Source of the DNA: Clavulina sp. PMI_390
Taxonomy: Eukaryota > Basidiomycota > Agaricomycetes > Cantharellales > Hydnaceae
DNA length: 64,000 bases
Reading direction: 5' to 3'
Assembly: GCA_015039315.1 (NCBI GenBank)
Contig: WIDE01000001.1
Span: forward strand, 608,422 to 672,421
The position numbers were made by a program, and so were the translations under genes. A model generated the notes under the pieces. It saw nothing but the letters and a program-made list of their open reading frames with translations. It was not told the origin of the DNA and made no database searches. Shown here piece by piece: positions 57,848 to 64,000 of this stretch. Position 1 is the first letter of the stretch. Each line of letters begins with the position of its first letter.

Positions 57848-58672
57848 CTTGGAAAGAAGCTTTCGGATGAAGCCCTCGATATCTGAGCCAGAGGCGATAT
57901 AAGAGAATCCAAAGAGGGCCAGCTGGCGCCATTTTCATCTAGCCATGGTGACGAGAACGTAGTACATGCGGGGTATTTCCGCCCGAGGATGATCCCGACG
58001 TCGTTTCGAAGCACGTCGCAGAGCTGAATACTGGAAATATAGCGGCAAATGTCTGATGATTTGCTGAGAAACCGTGCAATAGATATTCCAGGAGAACTGT
58101 TGACTGTTCCTAGTTTTGACCTGCACTTCCTGGCGATGGGCGCGTGGGTGAATTTGGAACAAAAAAACGCAATAGAAAGTGCAAATAAATTTCATCCAGA
58201 GGCACAAAAGTACGTCAGATATCCCACTCAGAGCCGAGAAGTAGTTGCAAGCGAATGATGCTATGTACCGCTGATCACTGGTCAAGTGCAGATCAGAGTG
58301 AGCCCCGCATCAAGCAGATTAGCGGAAAACAGTCACAGTTAGCGAGGAAGCGATCCTGAAGTCTTATATACTGGATCCCCACATAATCCTTTATGATCTA
58401 ACATAACCATTAGAATTTTCCGCCCGCCAAGCCTTCATGGTTATGCTAACCCAAACGGCCTCAGTAAGGGATCAGCTTTCACTACTTCATGCTCCTTGAT
58501 CGGTAGGGTATAACAGCAGCTTCAATTGAGGCACATCGTGAAAATTTGGCCGGAAGAAGACTCGCTGATGGGTGGGTGGTGAGGTCAGCATGACAATGAC
58601 CGAGAATTCACGTGACGCGGGTTCCCTGCTCCCATCCTCATTCCAACGATCACCACCAACTAATCAGTCGCA
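57848..58672. promoter_or_regulatory. Divergent promoter region, GH131 and SOD
   Basis: This 825-bp stretch contains the promoters of the leftward GH131 gene and the rightward superoxide dismutase. A TCACGTGA palindrome near the SOD start is listed separately. No gene was found. Confidence 0.45.
58608..58615. promoter_or_regulatory. TCACGTGA E-box upstream of SOD
   Basis: Perfect TCACGTGA palindrome 58 bp upstream of the superoxide dismutase ATG, identical to the octamer upstream of BRH2. It fits a bHLH (Cbf1-like) site and could sit in the core promoter. Function is unproven. Confidence 0.4.
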
Positions 58673-59821
58673 ATGGCCGTAAGTTCTGCGTCTTAGGATA
58701 AACTGTGGCGTCGATGCAGGTAGTGGCCATGCTCATCACCCTTCTATCCCATAGCACACTCTGCCCGACCTCCCCTACGGCTACGATGCTCTCGAGCCCT
58801 ACATCAGCACGGAGATCATGACTCTTCACCACAAGAAGCACCATCAGACCTATGTCAACGGTCTGAACGCTGCTGAGGCTTCCTTTGCGAGCGCCCCCAC
58901 CCCCAAGGAGCGCATCGCCCTCCTCGCCGCCCTCAAGTTCAACGGTGGTGGTAAGTGCCTCATTTCATTCATATTTCTCGCGGTATACGCGTCCTTCGGG
59001 GTATCGGAGTTGTGGACTACATCCGTAGACCCCAGCTCACCCCCTCGAAGACGCATATATCGTACCTTTGCGTTATGACACTGGTCGATCGGACGCTTTA
59101 ATCTACGGTCGATCATCGTCGATCCCACGGTTCCCTCATCGCCTGCCTCAACGCCCACCCCAACGATTGTTCTTGACGCGTCTAATCCTTCGTTGATGTA
59201 GGCCACATCAACCACTCTCTCTTCTGGAAGAACCTCGCTCCCTCCAGCGGCGCTGGTGGCAAGCTCAACCCTGGCCCCCTTGCTGACGCCATCACCCGTG
59301 ATTTTGGAAGCCTTGACAACCTTAAGAAGGAATTCAACACCAAGACTGCCGCTATTCAGGGATCTGGATGGGGCTGGATTGGCTACAATGCCGCCACCAA
59401 GAAGCTCGAGTTCGTGCCCACTGCCAACCAGGACCCTCTGCTCTGTGCGTCATTTCTTTACCCCTCCATCCTTTCAATACTCCCACCACGGCGGCCACAA
59501 ACGTGATAACGCGCCATGCGAAAAGCGAACTGCGTTTTTATTGGACTATCAATGGACTCGGCTATCGTGCTCATCTCATTTCCCGTATCATGACTCATCC
59601 AATACCCACCGGTGACTCGCTCTCATACTCACCTATTCATATGCCTTCCCCCGTTTGTAGCCCACACCCCCATCATTGGTGTCGACATCTGGGAGCACGC
59701 CTTCTACCTGCAGTACAAGAACGTCAAGCCCGACTACCTCGCCGCCATCTGGAACGTCATCAACTTCGAGGAGGCTGAGAAGCGTTATTTGGAGGCCAGC
59801 AAGGTCAGCGCCCAACTCTGA
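58673..59821 (+). CDS. Manganese superoxide dismutase, cytosolic form
   Basis: Dismutates superoxide to hydrogen peroxide and oxygen. Four exons (58673-58678, 58755-58950, 59202-59444, 59661-59821) splice to 201 aa. The first carries only Met-Ala before an intron. Metal ligands are present: His in [11 protein letters not shown], His in [10 protein letters not shown], and Asp/His in [15 protein letters not shown]. Further family blocks are [37 protein letters not shown] and [20 protein letters not shown]. The protein starts almost directly at the mature TLPDLPY core with no mitochondrial presequence, so cytosolic location is inferred. A mitochondrial form would need another gene or upstream start. 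The GSGWGW and DIWEHA context favours Mn over Fe. Confidence 0.95.
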
Positions 59822-60320
59822 TGCTATCTAAAGGCACATATCTCCTTCCTTACGCAAGCCGCTCATTTTGAACCTTGTCCGCCTGATTTGGCTCGTGCAT
59901 TCTCATGATGGCTCCTCTAGTGAAACCGATTTCACCCTATCCGAACAAGAAAACCCGCGAAGGAACGGATCGAGTACTGCTCCTTGCTATCGATCTTCGA
60001 TAACATGTATTTGTAACGACAATGTTGCACCCAAATCAATCAAACGAACTTTCACTGTTGTACACACCGCGCGAGTGCGAGCTATATGATAGTAGTCTCA
60101 AAACTACTGCTGTACAATATCACATTGCGGGAGCCCAAGAAGTGCATATGGACATTAGGTCATAAGCACGTAGCAATAACGGATAACAGGGCGGGATTGC
60201 CATGCTTGGAGAGAGAGCAAAAGTTTAATGGAGTAAAAAAAAGGCACGTCACCCTGTCTCAGAGGCGAGAGCAAGAGAGAGTATGTATTGGCTAGAATGT
60301 TGTAGGGTTAGAAAGGGAAG
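59822..60320. other. Convergent 3' region
   Basis: About 500 bp between the SOD and HVA22 stop codons, presumably the two 3' UTRs. No other feature is visible. Confidence 0.4.
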
Positions 60321-61680
60321 TTACTCGGTCTTTGTCTTCTCTGCAGGCTTGCCCCAGCCTCCAAACCATCCTCCACCACCGCTGACTGCAGTTGAGGCAG
60401 ATTGGGGGCTGAGCAGTGGGTCATCTTCATTGAGTTCGTCATGGTCAATTTGCTCGTATCGCCCATTCGAGTCTTCAGGCGCATCAGCAGGGAGATACAA
60501 GCTGCCCTTCATTGCGGATTCTACTCCGCCCGCTTGAAGCGACTGTTGCGAAATGGTGCGCGAGTGAGCTGCCAATGCCGCGGAGGGCGAGATGGTAGCG
60601 AGCTCAACTCCCTCGTCGGCTCTACGGGGCACCGAAGAAGACGAGGAAGAGCTCCTTGAGATGGAAGGTGGCTCGGCATTGGCGGAGCGGCCCTGGGCTT
60701 GCGCCTGTGCCTGTGCGGCGCCATTCTGCGCGGCGGCGGAGGCGACAGCGAGGAGAGTGGCACCCCGAGCGACGACCGTCGGACCATAGGACTGCCAGAG
60801 ACCCCAAGCCATCTTTGCTGGGCCGCTCATGGGGTCCATCATGGATGGTGGAGGTGCGTCGCCTGCGACAGGAGCGCCCGCACCAGGCTGGGGAGGACCG
60901 GACTGCGCCTGAGCCTGCTGCGAGGTCGCTTGCGAGAGCAAGGCTCCGTAGAGCGCGTCCCAGGCTGCACGCAGCTTGGCTTGCGCGTATGCAAAGATAC
61001 GGACTTTGATTTCGCCAATTGTTCGGTCAATTTCGTCCTCGTGCTGGTTCAGGAAGGGATTCATGTAGACTTTGTAGATGTAGGTTGACCCCTATTCCCA
61101 GTTGCATCAATCGTGGTTCATGATGAGAGCGAGAGCATAAAAGAACATCACGAGGATCGAGGAAAGCAAGGAAGACACGAGTAATGAGTTCGAGGTTGAA
61201 ATCGCTCGAAGAGGAAATGAATGGGCGGCACACACTCACCTCGGTCTGGGGCGCAGCAAGATAGAGGAGGAACACCATCTTGAATAAAGAGTATAATGGA
61301 ATCCTGTGTCAAGTGAACAGAAAGAGGGAGGCAAGGTCATGGTTCCGGCTTTCAAGACGACGAATCATAGGAGCCCACCAGGGGCGATCGAGGGGACGAG
61401 AGCACATACCAGCGGACCAGCCACTCGGCAGTATACTCTGCGGCAAGGATCACTCCGAGCACAGACCAGTACATGAGCCATCGCTCAAGATCGATCTCGG
61501 ATGCGGGGCGTTTGGAGAGCGTCTTGTACGACGCATACGCCGGGTACAGGAACGCGCCAGTCAGGCTGATGTTGCAAGTAGGTCAGCAACGGTGATGCCA
61601 ATATCACAAGGAACAAGCCAGACGTCAAGACATCGATTGGACCGTACAGACCTGAAAAGGCGGAATAAGAGGGAGAACAT
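60321..61680 (-). CDS. TB2/DP1/HVA22-family ER-shaping protein
   Basis: REEP/Yop1-like proteins insert hairpins to curve tubular ER membrane. The start at 61680 gives MFSLLFRLFS, joined across an intron to LTGAFLYPAYASYKTLSKRP, then LERWLMYWSVLGVILAAEY and TAEWLVRW. A later exon gives FLLYLAAPQTEGSTYIYKVY, then MNPFLNQHEDEID. These are the canonical TB2/DP1 blocks, including the two membrane hairpins and the YLAPQT-G-IY motif. The cytosolic tail of about 210 residues is Ala/Gln/Pro/Ser-rich with an SSSSSSS run and a terminal GGGGWFGGWGKP segment. Yeast Yop1 is about 180 aa, so the tail is the main lineage difference. Confidence 0.88.
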
Positions 61681-62518
61681 GGTGGTGAGGAGAACGGACG
61701 CTGATGGTCTCCTCCTCCTTGAAGATGTGTTGAGTTAGCACGTGCTGATATGGCGGGGTGGGTGGCACACGAACGGCGTGTTCAAAGGCGCGTTTGCGAC
61801 TGTACAAGAAAGGGTGCCAGCTAGGGTATGGCAGCTTATAAAACCTCTGTTGGCACTCTGGGCACCTCCGCAGTGGCGCCGAAGACGTGTTCAGCCGAGG
61901 TGTGGACGTGGAGGCCCCACGTAACGACACTTTGGCGTGGACTGTTGGGTCTCAGCGCACAGCCCAACCCCGTTTTTGGCGATGACAAATGGGCAAACCA
62001 TATCCCGCTACGCATGCAATCGAAACAGATTCACAATCCTTTTTCAGTTCGACACACACAAAATGTCTTGTCTTCACTCCCTGAGTCGGCTATGGGGCCG
62101 TCACGTTACAGCTTGTTCTGTGGAGCAGTTTTCTTGGGCGGGTGGAGCCTTCTGATGAATTTACAGCCAATAATGCTTAGAGAACCACTATTGAGGCGCC
62201 TTGCCAACGAATTCCCAGCTCCGCCGAAGCTTAAGGCCCTGTCATCAATGAATTTGTTCGTCGCTCCTGTCCAAGGCCGTTGTCGTTCGCACTCCAAGGC
62301 GCAACCTATATTTATACTCCAAGCGAACAAAAATCCTTGAACTCTCCTTTCTTCCTCCAAACCACTCCCTTCTCTCTCTCGCCAACATTTTCGTGCCGTC
62401 CAACCTCGTCGTTCTTTCCTAATCTGCTGCTTGTTTTCGTTCTGGAGCGCCCACACAGTCTTGCGATCGTTGATTGAAGCTCCCACATCTCATTAACGCC
62501 GTCATAATTCGCAGAACA
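61681..62518. promoter_or_regulatory. Divergent promoter of HVA22 and aspartic protease
   Basis: An 840-bp intergenic region between two divergent genes. A TATTTATAC box around 62308-62316 lies about 205 bp upstream of the protease ATG, and CT-rich tracts follow at 62342-62380. No further gene is supported. Confidence 0.45.
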
Positions 62519-64000
62519 ATGCACTCGAATACCCTTCTCCTCTTGGCACTGTCTGCCGCTATCCCATCATTTGCTGCCGTTGGTGGCAAAATTTCCACCA
62601 TTCCCTTAGCCAAACGTCAATCGACTACATCGGCCGTGGCTGACGTCGATCAGCTTCGCCAAGAGCTAGCCTCACTCAAGAAGTCAGTCCATGTCATACT
62701 CTGAGAACATTCGAGCTCATCCAAAGACTAACCCCTGCTCTCTCCTGCAGGAAATATGACCTGACGCTGGCATATTACGAACAGAACACGGGAATCCCGC
62801 ACCCTAACGGTCTCGTTCGCTCCTTAACCAAGACAAAGAAGCGTGTTTCAACCGCCAATATTCCTCTTATTGACGACCAGAACAACCTCTGGTACGGCAT
62901 TGTGACCGTTGGGACTCCTCCTATCTCCTATACTGTCGATTTCGACACGTGAGTGTCTCTCCGCAGCTCATTGTCGATGACAAGCTCTAAATATGGACTT
63001 GCATTTAGAGGGAGCTCGGACTTCTTTGTTCCTGCCTCCAGCTGCAGCAGCTGCGGCAACCATACTCTATACAACCCTGCGTACGTCACTTGACCTTCTC
63101 CTATACGCATACCTTATCCCAATTAGCTTACTTTGCGTGTCCGGCCTGCAGTAAAAGTTCCACCGCAAAGGCGTTGTCCAAAACCTTCTCGCTCGCTTAC
63201 GGTGATGGCTCAACAACCAGCGGCAAGCTTTACACGGACCGAGTCGCGATCGGGAATCTTATAGCGAAGAATCAGACCATCGGCTCCGCAACATCGTATT
63301 CCTCGTGAGTTGATTGATGGTTGCGGGCCGCCATTCGCCCTCTAATAATGCCAATGTGATCCACCGTCGCTAATGCACCTTGTAGGAGCTTCGAAACCTC
63401 AACCCCCGATGGTTTGATGGGCCTGGCTTGGCCTGCTCTTTCGTCCTTTGGTGCTACCCCGTTCTTCAATACGCTAGTGAACACGAAAGCGGTCACTCCT
63501 GGCCAGTTTGGTTTCTACCTTGCTGCTACTGGAAGTGAGTTGCATCTTGGCGGCGCGGACACTTCAAAGTACGCTGGCGCTATCAACTGGCGCAAAGTGA
63601 CGCAGGAGGTAAGTAGTTTACACTTCATCCCATCTCCAGCCCTCGTTCTCCACATTCAACCAATTTCGTGCACCACAGGGTTACTGGCAGATTGACATGG
63701 ACTCCATGGATGTTGATGGAAAGGCTGTCGTTTCCAAGCTCTCGGCGATCGTTGACTCTGGCACAACCCTGATCGTCGGAGACACTGATAAAGTCGCAAA
63801 ATTCTGGGCTGGCGTCCCCGGATCCAAAGATGCCTCGAAAACGTTCGGGAGTGGGTTCTATTCGTATCCCTGCAACAGCACCGCGACCGTGTCTGCTGTC
63901 TTTGGCGGCAAGAAGTACGACATCGCCGCGCAATGGCTTAGCCTCGGTCTTCTCGCTGATGGGTCGACCGAGTGCGTGGGTTCAATCGTGACTGATGGCC
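62519..64000 (+). CDS. Pepsin-like aspartic protease (A1), truncated by window
   Basis: A secreted or vacuolar A1-family endopeptidase. The start at 62519 gives a signal peptide (MHSNTLLLLALSAAIPSFAA) and a propeptide ending near the KR-containing RSLTKTKKR. The mature enzyme begins with WYGIVTVGTPPISYTVDFDT, crossing an intron to GSSDFF, the first catalytic DTGS. Then come AYGDGSTTSGKLYTDRVAIG, the flap region, DGLMGLAWPALS, GSELHLGGADTSKYAG, GYWQIDMDSMDVDGK, and the second catalytic motif IVDSGTTLI. Paired cysteines occur at SSCSSCGN and SYPCNSTAT. Six introns are visible. The coding region runs off the window at 64000, so the C-terminus is not seen. It may act in nitrogen acquisition alongside the pectinases and glucanase of this window. 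Confidence 0.92.

Noticed and set aside
61828..62340. Plus-strand 170-codon frame upstream of the protease
   Set aside because: No domain or coherent composition; it overlaps the likely promoter of the protease.
1..64000. CRISPR arrays, prophage, intact transposons, rRNA, secondary-metabolite cluster
   Set aside because: No regularly spaced repeats, reverse transcriptase, transposase, terminal repeats, PKS/NRPS or rRNA sequence was seen, and the contig is nuclear fungal DNA.

Overview
The window looks like a nuclear contig from a filamentous basidiomycete, most likely an agaricomycete. Genes are closely spaced on both strands and cut by many short GT-AG introns, mostly 50-80 nt. The gene set also fits: a Brh2/BRCA2 homologue, a long-tailed Pil1, a GH131 glucanase and a secreted pectinase pair. 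A plant-associated member of the Rhizoctonia/Ceratobasidium type would fit, but that is inference only. All gene models were spliced by eye, so starts and small internal exons may be off.

Left end (1-17 kb): a tRNA-Leu(CAA) with a 32-nt intron; an alpha/beta-hydrolase-fold gene (2.9-4.5 kb) whose nucleophile elbow appears lost; a decayed minus-strand gene (4.7-5.6 kb) with in-frame stops; a divergently transcribed secreted pectin pair (GH28 polygalacturonase and CE8 pectin methylesterase, 5.8-9.7 kb); an NCS2 purine permease; and a stand-alone retrotransposon Gag-like ORF.

Middle (17-38 kb) is mainly housekeeping: the bc1 assembly chaperone CBP3, autophagy factor ATG14, an 81-aa membrane protein in five coding exons, a DUF2461 protein with a long charged tail, U4/U6 snRNP protein SNU13, the eisosome protein PIL1 with a very long proline-rich tail, inositol-3-phosphate synthase INO1, a broken or hard-to-splice gene, BRH2 (one BRC repeat plus the DSS1/DNA-binding domain), a TMEM53/DUF829 protein and a small membrane protein.

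Right end (38-64 kb): a RING protein with several SUMO-interaction-like motifs, a triose-phosphate-transporter-family membrane protein, a large Msp1-clade AAA ATPase, the SIN3 corepressor scaffold, an F-box propeller-like protein, a secreted GH131 glucanase, a manganese superoxide dismutase without targeting peptide, an HVA22/REEP-type ER-shaping protein, and the start of a secreted pepsin-like protease cut by the window end.

Four secreted hydrolases (GH28, CE8, GH131, A1 protease) point to plant cell-wall and protein degradation outside the cell. No secondary-metabolite cluster, intact transposon, CRISPR array or virus was seen. The candidates most worth follow-up are the SIM-rich RING protein, the AAA ATPase with a possible degenerate second AAA fold, the Gag-derived ORF and the two broken genes.
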